Shown: in pieces, positions 1 to 9,410 of the stretch
Layout of the letters: each line of letters starts with the position of its first letter
How positions within the stretch are numbered: the stretch's first letter is position 1
NCBI GenBank assembly: GCA_022559845.1
Contig: CM040125.1
Location: forward strand, 323,399,829-323,463,828
Length of the DNA: 64,000 nucleotides
Origin: Amorphophallus konjac
Taxonomy: Eukaryota > Streptophyta > Magnoliopsida > Alismatales > Araceae
Reading direction: 5' to 3'
Made by a program: the position numbers and the translations under genes
The notes under the pieces: model-generated
Seen by the model: only the letters and a program-made list of their open reading frames with translations
What the model was told of the DNA's origin: nothing
Databases searched by the model: none

Positions 1-1484
1 GACTGGACTGTAACCCAGTCCTTCTTTCTTAACGTTAATCTTTGTTCAAGGTTTTTCTGATCAGTGGGCTGTTTGTCTTTTGATGTTGTGGCTACATTTG
101 AAGCATTTACAAAGGATGTTGTTACTTTGTTCTGCAAAGCATTTTTATTTAGATTATTGTAGCCGAACCCTTCCTTTTTGACATTGACTTTTACACCTAG
201 CAGCTTGTCTAGGTTTTCTTGCCCATTAACAAATTTAGACAAAGATATTCTCAAATCCTGAATTTCATTTTCTAAAGAGGAAATATGCAACTCGTAACTG
301 GCAACTTCTTGCTCACTGCAATTCACACATTTAGTTAACACATTGTTAGCAGTTTTGTATTTTTCAACTTCCTGTTCCAGATTGCTCAGTTTATCAGAAT
401 CTTCAACGCAAACACTTTTACCTCTTTCTAAAGCTAGAAGTCTCTCAGACATAGTGGAGTTCAGCATTTTCAATTTCTCATTTTCTTCCTTAAGTTTGTC
501 ATTCTGAACCAATTCATTTATTAGAGTCTGATCATCTGAGTTAACTCCAAGTTTTCTTTCAGCCTCAAATTCCTTTAATTCTTTTTGTTGTTTCTCCAGA
601 TCTTTCTGTAATTCTATATTTACAGATTTTATGGCATTGAATTTTTCAGCAAACAAGTTCTTCTCCTGCTCAAGTTTCTCAAATTTTTTATCATTTTCAT
701 TAACTGATTTTCTCAGGGAATCATTTTCAGATTTTAGCTTGTTTAAATCTGAGTTCACACTTTCAAAGTTTTTCAACAATTTTTTATACTGGTCATGATA
801 GTTAACAAGAGTCTGATTATCATTATCTGACTTGAATTTTTCTTTGAGTTCAGATATCACATTTATATGATCTTGATTCTCAGTTTTCAATAATGAGATT
901 TGTTTCTTCAACATTTAAAAATCAGACATACAGGCATCATGAGCATTTTTCAATTCAACACAATTTCTACATGGAGAACTTGAACTAACTGACCCAGTAC
1001 CCTTCTTCAATTTTTTATACTATTTTCTTAAGCTCTCATGTGACTCTAACAATTCAGCATATGCATTCTCCCAATCATCAAGAGAAAAATTCTCGAAGAG
1101 ATTTACCTCATCATCATCATCTTCATTTTGGCTGCTGCTTTGATTGCTTCTGTCAGCCATCATGCAGCTGTCCTCATTCCTCTTCTGAGTTCACTTCAGC
1201 ATGTCCAGAATATCTTTAGCAGAACTGCAATCAAAGAAACATGAATGAAAAGCTCTATCAGTAGCTGCCTTCATTAGATTTATTACTATCTGATTTTCTT
1301 CATGCAGTGATTTTTGACTGTCAGTCCATTTGGACTTTTTCTTTGGTAGATCATGAGGACCGTGTGAAATTACTTTCCACAGGTCTGGATTAATAGAATT
1401 AGCATAATTCTTCAGACTAGCAAACCATACATTAAAATGCGTACCACTGAAAATTGGTGGATGGGCCATGAGAACAAATAACAA
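1..1484 (-). pseudogene. Gag of Copia element 1, broken and cut by the window edge
   Basis: This is the capsid gene of a Ty1/Copia-type LTR retrotransposon, read right to left from an ATG at 1484 (a second ATG lies at 1469). The first ~97 residues hold the N-terminal gag domain, with the PIF-G-F-W opening and an LWKVISHGPHDLP stretch shared with the gag genes at 30683, 52616 and 55986. Next come an acidic stretch and a long Lys/Glu/Leu/Asn-rich region that looks like coiled coil. One frame continues to the window start, interrupted by stops at 1193-1191, 1022-1020 and 917-915 with no frameshift seen. The zinc-knuckle part would lie beyond the window. The PBS and LTR follow directly at 1586-1600, as expected for a 5' end. 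The assignment to Copia gag is firm. Function is lost in this copy. Confidence 0.85.
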
Positions 1485-1585
1485 GAAAATTCAATGCAAC
1501 AGGAATATTGATGCACTAAAAATAAATTAGCACCGAAGACAGCAGGATCGGATCTGCAGGTCGCTGGACCTTCTAAGCAGACATC

Positions 1586-1597
1586 GCTCTGATACCA
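1586..1597 (-). other. Primer-binding site, element 1 (initiator tRNA-Met)
   Basis: On the minus strand this reads TGGTATCAGAGC, the complement of the 3' end of plant initiator tRNA-Met. It lies two bases inside the LTR end at 1600. It fixes the element's orientation (minus) and the LTR boundary. Confidence 0.9.
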
Positions 1598-1831
1598 ATT
1601 GTTAAGGTGCTAGGCCCGGATACAGAGGGGGGTGAATGTATCCTGCTACGAATAATGCCCAAATAAAATCTCAGATGCTAGACGCAATCACAGAATAAAA
1701 CTAATTCAATTAAACTTATGAGCAAGCACATGGAGCGCGCCTATCCAAGCATCTAGCGGAAGCAAACACACAAAGCAAATCACTGCTCAATAGATTTTTA
1801 GGTGGTTCGGTCCTCCAGATCTACATCCACC

Positions 1832-1854
1832 CCTCACTCCCAACCGGAGTGAGG
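1832..1854 (-). other. U5 hairpin of LTR1
   Basis: A perfect 9-bp stem (CCTCACTCC with GGAGTGAGG) closes a 5-base loop. The same position in the LTRs of elements 2 and 3 carries a 7-bp CCTCACC/GGTGAGG stem. In all three it is followed by a GGTGG-AYGTAG block and then a CGAACCACC block, which could pair GGTGG with CCACC. This block is familiar from plant Copia LTRs. The stem differences between families are compensated. Confidence 0.7.
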
Positions 1855-1879
1855 CTTCACTAGCAAACGCTAGAACCAA

Positions 1880-2163
1880 GCAGACTCAGTCTGCGAACAA
1901 GGTGCTGCCACACAGCTTGACCAGGGGAACAACCTCCCCTCTTCCTCCCAACCGGAGGGACACCCCAAGTGACTCCCAGCCACTTGGAAACCAGAGATCG
2001 AAGTCTCTCTTCCTCCAGACCAGGAGGGAACCCGCCAGTGACTCCCCGTCACCAGCAACCAGAGGTCGAAGACCTCTCTTCCTCCAACCGGAGGGACCCC
2101 TGGACTTGCAACCCACAAGCCCAGAACCGGAGACAAGTCTCCCTTCTCCTGAGTCCACAGGAG
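1880..2163 (-). repeat. String of 13 short hairpins in R-U5 of LTR1
   Basis: Thirteen short inverted repeats lie head to tail in 284 bases, downstream of the TATA box. Stem positions: 1880-1894 (GCAGAC/GTCTGC), 1904-1916, 1923-1940 (AGGGGA/TCCCCT), 1942-1960, 1965-1987 (CCAAGTG/CACTTGG), 1993-2008, 2012-2027, 2038-2052 (GTGAC/GTCAC), 2061-2077 (AGAGGTC/GACCTCT), 2081-2094, 2102-2121 (bulged), 2129-2142 and 2146-2163. Most stems differ in sequence; only CCTCC/GGAGG recurs. Loops are 3-9 bases. The array would be transcribed at the 5' end of the RNA. No function is known to me. Confidence 0.7.
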
Positions 2164-2497
2164 GAACCCGACCTCAGACCAGAGGATCGGAAGAACAAGG
2201 ATAACCAGATGAAAAGGAAAAAATAAGGAATGGAAAATATACAGCGATCAGAAGGCTGTAAATGAAGAACAAGAATGTAGCTCTCAAAGGAGCAGATCTG
2301 GCTTGGATTTAATCCAAACGCCAGATGACAGATCTTCAATAGCTTCTTCCTTCTTTTCCACGAACTCTCTCTCTCTATTTCTATTTCTTCTTCTTCTGCT
2401 CTCTGCTTCTCTTCTGTTGGATCGAACTCTCAGCACTTCTGCTTTTCTGCTATTGCTCTCAAGGCTTCGATCAACCTCCTTCAGACAACGGAGACTA

Positions 2498-2507
2498 CCC
2501 TTTATAG
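2498..2507 (-). promoter_or_regulatory. Putative TATA box of LTR1
   Basis: The minus strand reads GCTATAAAGG, followed downstream by a purine-rich (GAA-like) tract. LTR2 has the aligned sequence GTATAAGG at 7761. The position, between the upstream arrays and the hairpin string, fits a retrotransposon promoter. Confidence 0.6.
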
Positions 2508-2570
2508 CAGCTCGAGCAGGGGCAGCACTGGGCGCGTGTGGCCTCCACATTTCCCGCCCAAGTATTTGGC

Positions 2571-2628
2571 CACGTGTCAGCATCTCAGCTCCTTGGATCA
2601 CGTGCCAGACATTTCTTTGGTTCACGTG
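2571..2628 (-). promoter_or_regulatory. Cluster of three CACGTG (G-box/ABRE-like) sites
   Basis: CACGTG occurs at 2571-2576, 2599-2604 and 2623-2628, about 65-125 bases upstream of the TATA box. The site nearest the TATA reads GACACGTGGC in the LTR's own direction, matching the classic ABRE/G-box form bound by bZIP and bHLH factors. LTR2 keeps only degraded versions (GACACGTAGC, GGCACATGATC). Stress or ABA responsiveness is an inference. Confidence 0.5.
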
Positions 2629-2699
2629 CCAGAACACCTGCAAGAGTAACTGAGGAGTTCAGTCGATGGACAAAATTAACACATGCTGTACATAGTTCA

Positions 2700-4905
2700 G
2701 CAATGTATAGACTTATAGATATCAATACAGCAAGTGTGTACAGTGTGAGGGAGTGTATAGACTTAGAAGTCTTCATGCGGGCTCAGTGTATATACTTGCT
2801 AAAGAATGCATTATCATAATAGGAAGGAGTGTATAGACTTTTGTGAAATGCATGAATGAATCGAGTGTGTAGACTTACTAATGCAAGCACAGGCTGTACA
2901 CACTTTGTTTGCGTGCGAGAGAACACAGTGTACAGACTTTCTGTGAAGAACAATGCATGAATGTAGTGTATAGACTTGGTGTTAACATGCATGAGAACCA
3001 ATGTACAGACATGCTGTCCTTGCAGCTGATGACTCCAGTGTATAGGCTTGCTGAGGGAGAGACTGTATAGACTTGAAGCAAAGCAGGGCAGTAGAGTGTA
3101 TAGACTACACGATGTGTAGACTTTAGCCAAAGGAACGGCTGTACAGACTTTAACTCAACAGCGATGAATAGACTCTGAATCAAGGCAGGCTGTACAGACT
3201 TGAAGAGTAAGCCAGTGTATAGACTTCAAAAGCTTGAAGGCCCAATGTACAGACTTTGAAGAGTCTGAACCAATGTACAGACTTGTAATGCTTGAGGACC
3301 GATGTATAGACTTAAGAGCATATGAAGCCAATGTACAGACTTTAAAGGCTGTGAATAGCAAGGCATGCTGTACAGACTTGAAACCTATGAAGACGATTGT
3401 ATAGACTTTGCCTTAGAAACGAGTGTATAGACTTGAGGTTCTGAATGAAGGTAAGGTATCAATGTACAGACTTGCTATGGTTGTATGGACATTGAAGCTG
3501 CAAGCGATGTACAGACTTGGAGAGTTGAAACCAATGTACAGACTTGACGAAATGAAGACCACTGTATAGACTTCCTTCGGCACAAAGGCAGCTTAACGAT
3601 GTACAGACTTGATTGAAGTGAAGTATGTACAGACTTGAATGTTCACAGTGTATAGAGTTTGAAGCAAGTGACCAAGGCGATGTGTAGACTTTACCCAATG
3701 TACAGACTTGGTGGTCTTGAACGTAGGTAAAGCAAAGCAATGTATAGACTTGCCACCGACCAATGTATAGACTTGACGAAATGAAGACCACTGTATAGAC
3801 TTCCTTCGGCACAAAGGCAACTTAACGATGTACAGACTTGATTGAAGTGAAGTCTGTACAGACTTGAATGTTCACAGTGTATAGAGTTTGAAGCAAGTGA
3901 CCAAGGCGATGTGTAGACTTTACCCAATGTACAGACTTGGTGGTCTTGAACGTAGGTAAAGCAAAGCAATGTATAGACTTGCCACCGACCAATGTATAGA
4001 CTTGCTCATACGAGTGAACAGGTCGATGTACAGACTTGGCCAATGCTTGAAGCACAGTCCACTGTATAGACTTGATGCCTTGAAGGCGATGTACAGACTT
4101 TGTTACCCAAACGATCAATGTATGGACTTGAACTTCTGGAAATGAATGAATAGACTTTGCCACAGTCTAATGTATAGACTTCCAGTGTGAATGAAATGCT
4201 GTATAGACTTGCTCAAACAGTCCGATGTATAGACTTGTTGTGAAGCAATGCACAAGCTGTACATACTTGAAGAATGCTTGCAGAAGGCGATGTATAGACT
4301 TTGTTGCGACTAGTGGCTGTACAGACTTAGGCAAAGTGCACACTTTGAACGCCTATGATGTACACACTTCAATTGAAGCCAACTGAGGAGTGTATGGACT
4401 TGAATGAGACGCTGCATGAGACGATGCAGCTACAGTGATGTACAGACTTTAGGTGAAGACCAATGTATGAACTTCGAATATGAAGACGCTAAGAAAGACG
4501 ATCCAGCGTATAGACTTTGAAGAAATGAGGCGATGTGCATACTTGCTGAGTTGACGCTGCAGCCCAATGAGTTGACGCTGTATAGACTTTGTCTTCCAGC
4601 GTATAGACTTGATGAATGCATGAAGACATTGAATAAGACCCAGCAATGTGTAGACTCTACAGTGAATGCATGACCCAATGTATACACTTGATGTAATGCA
4701 TGCCGATGCACATACTTTAGTTGAAGTCAACCGAAGAGTGTATGTACTTTATGAATCCATATCCCAAGACCAGTGTACAAACTTGATCGAATGTCTAGAC
4801 TTTACATGAACAGTCGATGTGAAGACTTCGCATGAAGATAGTTTGTACGTGTGTGCTGGCAGTGTATAGACTTGGAGAGCGACCAAATAGGATGTGTAGA
4901 CTTGC
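2700..4905 (-). repeat. U3 array of ~70 copies of AAGTCTRTACA
   Basis: On the plus strand the unit reads TGTAYAGACTT, where Y is C or T about equally. It recurs roughly 70 times at 18-45 base spacing over 2.2 kb. The bases between units are largely unrelated, apart from one 229-bp duplication, so this is not an ordinary satellite. All copies point the same way. The array fills most of U3 upstream of the TATA box. Long open frames across it on either strand (repeating Tyr/Ser/Val-His-Thr patterns) are by-products of the repeat. Confidence 0.85.
3541..3998 (-). repeat. 229-bp tandem duplication inside the U3 array
   Basis: Positions 3541-3769 and 3770-3998 are near-identical, differing at a few bases. 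Each unit contains about nine copies of the TGTAYAGACTT motif with the same spacers. This shows one way the array grows. In the second unit a base change creates a perfect 16-bp palindrome, AAGTCTGTACAGACTT, at 3850-3865. Confidence 0.85.
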
Positions 4906-5196
4906 ACAAACAGACAGCATAACTGAACATGCTTTATGCAGCAGACAAAATGACTAACATAAAACATGCAATGCTTTAAATCTGTTAAACTAACTGAACA
5001 GCAATACAATGCTTTGATAATCAGAATGAACATCAGAATATGCAATGCTTGACTGAACATTTGAAAAAGACTACATTATGAACAGAAAGTGACTGAATAT
5101 CAACATGATGACTCACACAGTAAGATGACTCACAGTGATTAACTCACATCAAAAACCAATCATCAAAACCATCATCAAAACCACAGGGGCACAACA

Positions 5197-6167
5197 CGGA
5201 TTTTGTAGCCAGTACTCCCGGCGCATTGAAAGAACATCGGATTCTCTTCGCTCTAGATCGGACCTCCCGTCCGACTTGAGAACGAAACACCCTCTCACTT
5301 TGGTTCGGACCCTCCGTCCAACTAGAGAACAAAAAGACTTTTCACTCTAGATCGGATCTTCCAGCCGGCTAGAGAACTAAAAAGAATTCCCTCCTTTCTG
5401 GTTCGGACCTTCCGTCCAGCCAAAGAAATAAAAGACCCGTCATATAGCTGGTACCCCCGGCGCGTTAAAGAACAAAACACCCTTCCACCTTGGCCCGAGG
5501 CTGCTGTTCGGGTGAGGAATCAACCCTCTTTCCCTGTGTTGATACTAGCCCGTGTCAATGACTTGACCATCTCTCCGTTCCCTTTCGGCGACGAACATCA
5601 CCTCTTCTGGTTTGGACCTTCCGTCCAGATCATTAAAGGAATGAATTCTTTCTCTGTCTCCTCGGGCGATGAATACGCATCCGATTCAGACCTTCGGGTG
5701 ACGAATAACCCATCCGTCTAAAGAAACAATCTCTCCTTCTGTCCCTTCGGGTGACGAATAACCCATCCGATTCAGACCTTCCGTCCAGACCGTTGAATTA
5801 ACAAATTCTCCTCTCCAATCCCCCGGGTGACGAATACTCCTTTTGAATCAACAAACTCTCCTCTCCGTCCCTTTGGGTGACGAATCCCCCTCTGATTTGG
5901 ATCGGCCGTCCGGATCATCAGAGGGATAAACCCTTCTCCCCACCTGCATGGCTTGCCTTCCAACAACTTCGGGTTCTGTAGCCGGCTTCCAACATCCTTC
6001 GGCTCTTGCAGCCCCACTCTCCACATCGTGTCGATGAATCTCTCAGCCGGTCTACACCCGCAGGCCCCGCTCTCTCATCCCTCGCTTGCGCCGCCTGTAG
6101 GTGGGGGGCATTTGTGGACACTAAAAATTTCTCACCCCATGTTCACATACAGGGGAATAAAGAAGGG
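5197..6167 (+). mobile_element. Fragment of an unclassified element between two opposed LTRs
   Basis: No coding region is visible. The segment lies between LTR1 (minus) and LTR2 (plus). It contains about eight dyads of the form TCGGAC...GTCCGA (5258-5910) and several copies of GGTGACGAAT (5694, 5747, 5822, 5872). A polypurine-like GGTGGGGGGCA near 6101-6111 is followed by TGTGGACACT, which could be the start of a 3' LTR cut off by LTR2. If so, this is the 3' untranslated end of a plus-strand element. Low certainty. Confidence 0.4.
5258..5915 (+). repeat. Dyad array TCGGAC-CTTCC-GTCCGA
   Basis: Copies begin near 5258, 5301, 5350, 5400, 5609, 5692, 5770 and 5893. The best is a TCGGAC/GTCCGA inverted repeat with a 5-base centre. 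Others vary, for example TTGGAC/GTCCAG. Spacers include GAGAAC and GGTGACGAAT repeats. Function unknown. Confidence 0.6.
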
Positions 6168-6317
6168 TGGTGTGCCCCTTGTGCTTTGATGATAATGTGG
6201 TGTTTTAATGATAGCAACATAAATGAGTCACCATATTGTTTTGCTCACATGATTGCATATGTATGAGCTGTTCTGTGGATAATGCATGAGTATGCTAGGT
6301 CATGCAATGTTCTATAC

Positions 6318-7590
6318 TCAATGCACAAGTCTATACATTGCATATGTTTGTGCACACTCAAGTCTATACAATGCATGCTCGTTCATTTAAAGTCTGCACA
6401 TCACATTCGTTGCTGCATAGTCTGCATCACTCCTTTGTTAAGTCCATACACTTGTTGCTGGCTAGTCTATACATCACTGCATCATTCGTTTGAAGTCTGT
6501 ACATTCTTCAGGTGCATCATCTCAGCAAGTCTATACATTGGACTTGAGCATATAGAAAGTCTGTACATCATCTTCTTGTTCATGGATTGAAGCAAGTCTA
6601 TACATTGTGCATCTCGCTGACAAGTCTGCACATTCATGAAGTCTGTACATCGTTCTGCATGTGAGCAAGTCTATACATTCTTCCATCTCACTTAGAGTCT
6701 GTACAGTTCTACATATTCATCAAGTCTATACATTGCAACATGCGTTCATCTCAAGTCTGTACATCCACCAGCTGAACTGAGCAAAGTCTATACATCCGAT
6801 AGTTCAGCTCGTGGCTAAGTCTGTACAGCCAGTGCATATGTTAAAGTCTGTACATCACATCTTTACCTACGTTATGAACTGAGCAAGTCTATACACTCCA
6901 TCGTCTCACTCAACGTCTCTGTGCATGCCTTAAGGTTAAGTCAGTACAGCATCCATCGGCTCTCTAAGTCTGTACATCGCACGTCTCATGCATCGTCTCA
7001 ATCAAAGTCTATACATTGCAGCCTGTTCGTGTTCTAGCTTTCAAAGTCTAGACATTGTCTGCCCTGTAGTACACTAAGTCCATACATTAGCACTGTAGCA
7101 TGCACGAACTCTAAGTCTGTACATTCGTTGCGTCTTATGCATGCATCACTCAAAGTCTGTACAGCCTGTGTTAACAACACAAAGTCTGTACATCGTTCTG
7201 CTTGCACAAACGCCAAGTCTATACATTGGCTTTGCTTGCACGAGCTGAAGTCTATACATTGTCCACTTGCAGCATTAGCACAAGTCTGTACAACATGTGT
7301 GCTTCATTCACAGAGTCTGTACATTGCTTCATGCATTACACGCAGAGTCTACACACTCGTTTGGCCTGCCTGAGCATTCATCGTCAATGTACACACTTCA
7401 CCATATGCATACTGCAGCATAGTCTATACACTCATAACTCTAGCCAGTGCATTCTGTGCTTCAAGCATTCACAAGTCTGTACATGCTTTAGCTTTGCATT
7501 CACAACGTAAAGTCTGTACATGCTTTGTCTTCGCATCTCGCTGACAAGTCTACACACTGCATTGCCTTCACAAAGTCTGTACAAGCTGTT
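6318..7590 (+). repeat. U3 array of ~40 copies of AAGTCTRTACA in LTR2
   Basis: Same motif and orientation relative to the LTR as in LTR1, about 40 copies at 20-45 base spacing. Spacers do not visibly align with those of LTR1; only the 11-base unit is kept. On the plus strand it is inverted relative to the LTR1 array, so the two arrays flank 5197-6167 as a large, imperfect inverted pair. Confidence 0.8.
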
Positions 7591-7760
7591 AGACTTAAAC
7601 TGATATTCCTTTCGTCTGTCTGACAGGTACTGTTCGTGAAGCTTAAGAATGGCACATGATCCGAGGCTGGAAGGGCTGACAAGATGATGACACGTAGCCA
7701 AAACAATTGGGCGGGAACTGTGGAAGACACGCGCCCAGTGCTGCTCCTGCTGGAACTGTT

Positions 7761-7768
7761 GTATAAGG
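7761..7768 (+). promoter_or_regulatory. Putative TATA box of LTR2
   Basis: GTATAAGG aligns with the TATA box of LTR1 and is followed by a GAA-rich tract. The core is weaker than in LTR1. Confidence 0.4.
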
Positions 7769-7943
7769 AAGACTCCTTTGTCTGAAGAAGACTGATCGAA
7801 TATGCAGAAGTCCTGAAGAAGAAGCAGAGACAGAGTCTGCATGATCCAGAGTGAAGAGAAGAAGAAGAAGAAGAGAAATAAAAAAGAGAAGATAAGATGA
7901 GATAAAGGAAAGAAGAAGAGGAAAACACACCTTCAACTGCCTT

Positions 7944-8345
7944 CCAACGGCACAACCCCAAACAGCCCCAGTGGCACACTTCCAAAGTGTCCCAGCCGCA
8001 CACTATGCATGCCTCCAACGGCACGCCCTTGAAGCCTCCAACGGCACAACCCTAAACAGCCCCAGCGGCACACTCCCAAAGTGTCCCAGCGGCACACTAT
8101 GCATGCCTCCAACGGCACGCCCTTGAAGCCTCCAACGGCACACCCTGAAAGCCCCAGCGGCACGGGCCTGAAGCCCTTCAGCGGCACGGCCTCAAGCCCC
8201 AGCGGCACGGGCCTCAAGCCCTTCAGTGGCACAACCCTTCTGCTCCCAGCGGCACGGTCTCAAGCTCCGAGCGGTACGGGCGTTCTGCCCTCAACGCCCA
8301 ACGCCCTCTCCCCAGTGGCACAGCATTGAATTCCCCTGAACGGCA
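7944..8345 (+). repeat. CAGCGGCAC array 1 with a 94-bp duplication
   Basis: About 17 copies of a CAGCGGCAC-like unit (also AACGGCAC, CAGTGGCAC) at roughly 20-25 base spacing. Positions 7963-8056 and 8057-8150 are a 94-bp tandem duplication with few differences. It lies about 200 bases upstream of a TATA-like box. Confidence 0.75.
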
Positions 8346-8538
8346 CGCACCGGCAGAAGATACAATGGTCAATAGGTAGACCGATTGGCGCGCAGTTCGG
8401 CCACTTCAAAGCCAGCTAGCACCCGCCTCCGTGTCGCTTCTGGCTGGAGGCGGGAGATCTTCATCTGATGAGGAAGATACCGAAGTCAACCTCGGATGGC
8501 AGTGCCATCATAAGTTCGACCTCGTCAACGGCCCCCGT

Positions 8539-8548
8539 ATAAAAAGCC
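8539..8548 (+). promoter_or_regulatory. TATA-like box
   Basis: GTATAAAAAG follows CGGCCCCC and precedes a purine-rich leader, the same layout as in LTR1 and LTR2. Likely an LTR promoter. Confidence 0.45.
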
Positions 8549-9177
8549 TCACGAACAGAAAAAGAAGGGACAGACAGAAAAAAGAAGAGAAGACCCGCTC
8601 CGGAGAAGAAGAAGAAGAGAAGAAGAAGAAGAGAAGGAGAAGAAGGTAGAGAAGTGTGGAGAGATGGAGAGGGAGTGAGCCACCTATATGGGGAGAGAAG
8701 GGATGGGGTGAAGGGAGGCACCCTCCCTTATTCCAACTCTCCCTTGACATTGTTTTTTTTTCCTTTTCTTTTGCTCCTCCGTTCATTCTCAGTCTCTTTC
8801 TCTTCTCCTGTACTTTTTTGTTGTTCCGCAGTATGTTGTAGTTGGTCTTCTGGCCATGATCTTTGTCATCTTGAGTTTTTCATGAATGAAATGCCCTTTG
8901 GCTTTGCCTTCGTTCATTGCGTTTGTTGATCTCTTCTTACTGTTGGTTTGTGAGTTTGGCGTCTGCCTCCAGCCCTCCAACTTCTTGCTTGATCTCACCT
9001 CCCATGGCATGGGTCTACTTGATTGAAGGGTTCACCTCTTGGCTTGGTAGGGTAGGGCTGGCCTCTTTCCGCCCTCGTAATGGCTTTGCTTAGTGTAGCC
9101 TCCCCCCTGATTCCTGGCATACATGTCTATGGGAGTCCACTCCCCTTTTAACACTTTGGATCCCCTCAGTGCCTACA

Positions 9178-9410
9178 CTGTCTCCCTTTGGCTGCCCCGG
9201 TGGTACGCCTGGCTTTTGGTTGCCCGGCGGCACGCATCCCCCCTTTTGGCTGCCCCAGCGGTACGCCTTGCCCTTTGATTGCCCCAGCGGCACGCACCCC
9301 CCTTTGGCTGCCCCAGCGGTACGCCTTTCCCATTCGTCTGCCAGCGGCACGCTCTTTCTCTGGCTGCCTCAGCAGCACACCCTTGGGCTGCCATAGCGGC
9401 ACGCATTGAT
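9178..9410 (+). repeat. CAGCGGYACGC array 2
   Basis: About eight units of roughly 35 bases, each with GGCTGCCCCAGCGG then YACGC. They are more regular than array 1 and share its core. Proline- and Ala/Gly-rich open frames on both strands here are by-products. Confidence 0.75.

Larger units (their letters stand above)
1600..5196 (-). mobile_element. LTR1: 5' LTR of Copia element 1
   Basis: The LTR runs TG...CA in both readings: on the plus strand it begins TGTTAAGG next to the PBS and ends GGCACAACA. Its length is about 3.6 kb. In its own direction it holds a 2.2-kb motif array (4905 down to 2700), three CACGTG boxes (2628-2571), a TATA box (2506), a string of hairpins (2163-1880), a U5 hairpin (1854-1832) with a GGTGG/CCACC block, and a CACCCCCCTCT stretch near the end. 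The last feature is common in plant Copia LTRs. The outer end at 5196 is inferred from a TGTTGTGCCCC start that matches LTR2 at 6168. The 3' LTR of this element is outside the window. Confidence 0.8.
6168..7925 (+). mobile_element. LTR2: partial LTR of the element-1 family, plus orientation
   Basis: It begins TGGTGTGCCCC, matching the LTR1 start TGTTGTGCCCC, and continues with a TTTGATGAT stretch, an AAGTCTRTACA array (6318-7590) and a region aligning with LTR1 2480-2640 in reverse complement. The shared region includes GGCGGGAA, the CGCGCCCAGTGCTG block and the TATA area. After a GAA-rich tract the match stops near 7925, so U5, PBS and interior are missing. The purine tract GGGGAATAAAGAAGGG just before 6168 resembles a polypurine tract, so this may be a 3' LTR. 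LTR1 and LTR2 face away from each other and cannot be one intact element. Confidence 0.7.

Noticed and set aside
2783..4730. Several open frames of 75-117 codons on the minus strand with repeating Tyr/Val-His-Thr patterns, as if a repeat protein
   Set aside because: They are translations of the AAGTCTRTACA array in different frames. None has a conserved start or a consistent frame across units.
2700..7590. CRISPR-like layout (short repeats, variable spacers)
   Set aside because: Repeats are 11 bases and degenerate, spacing is irregular, there are no cas genes, and the array lies in the U3 of a plant LTR.
8431..8649. Lys/Glu-rich open frame on the plus strand
   Set aside because: It is produced by a GAA-rich tract just downstream of a TATA-like box; the same tract type occurs in LTR1 and LTR2 leaders.
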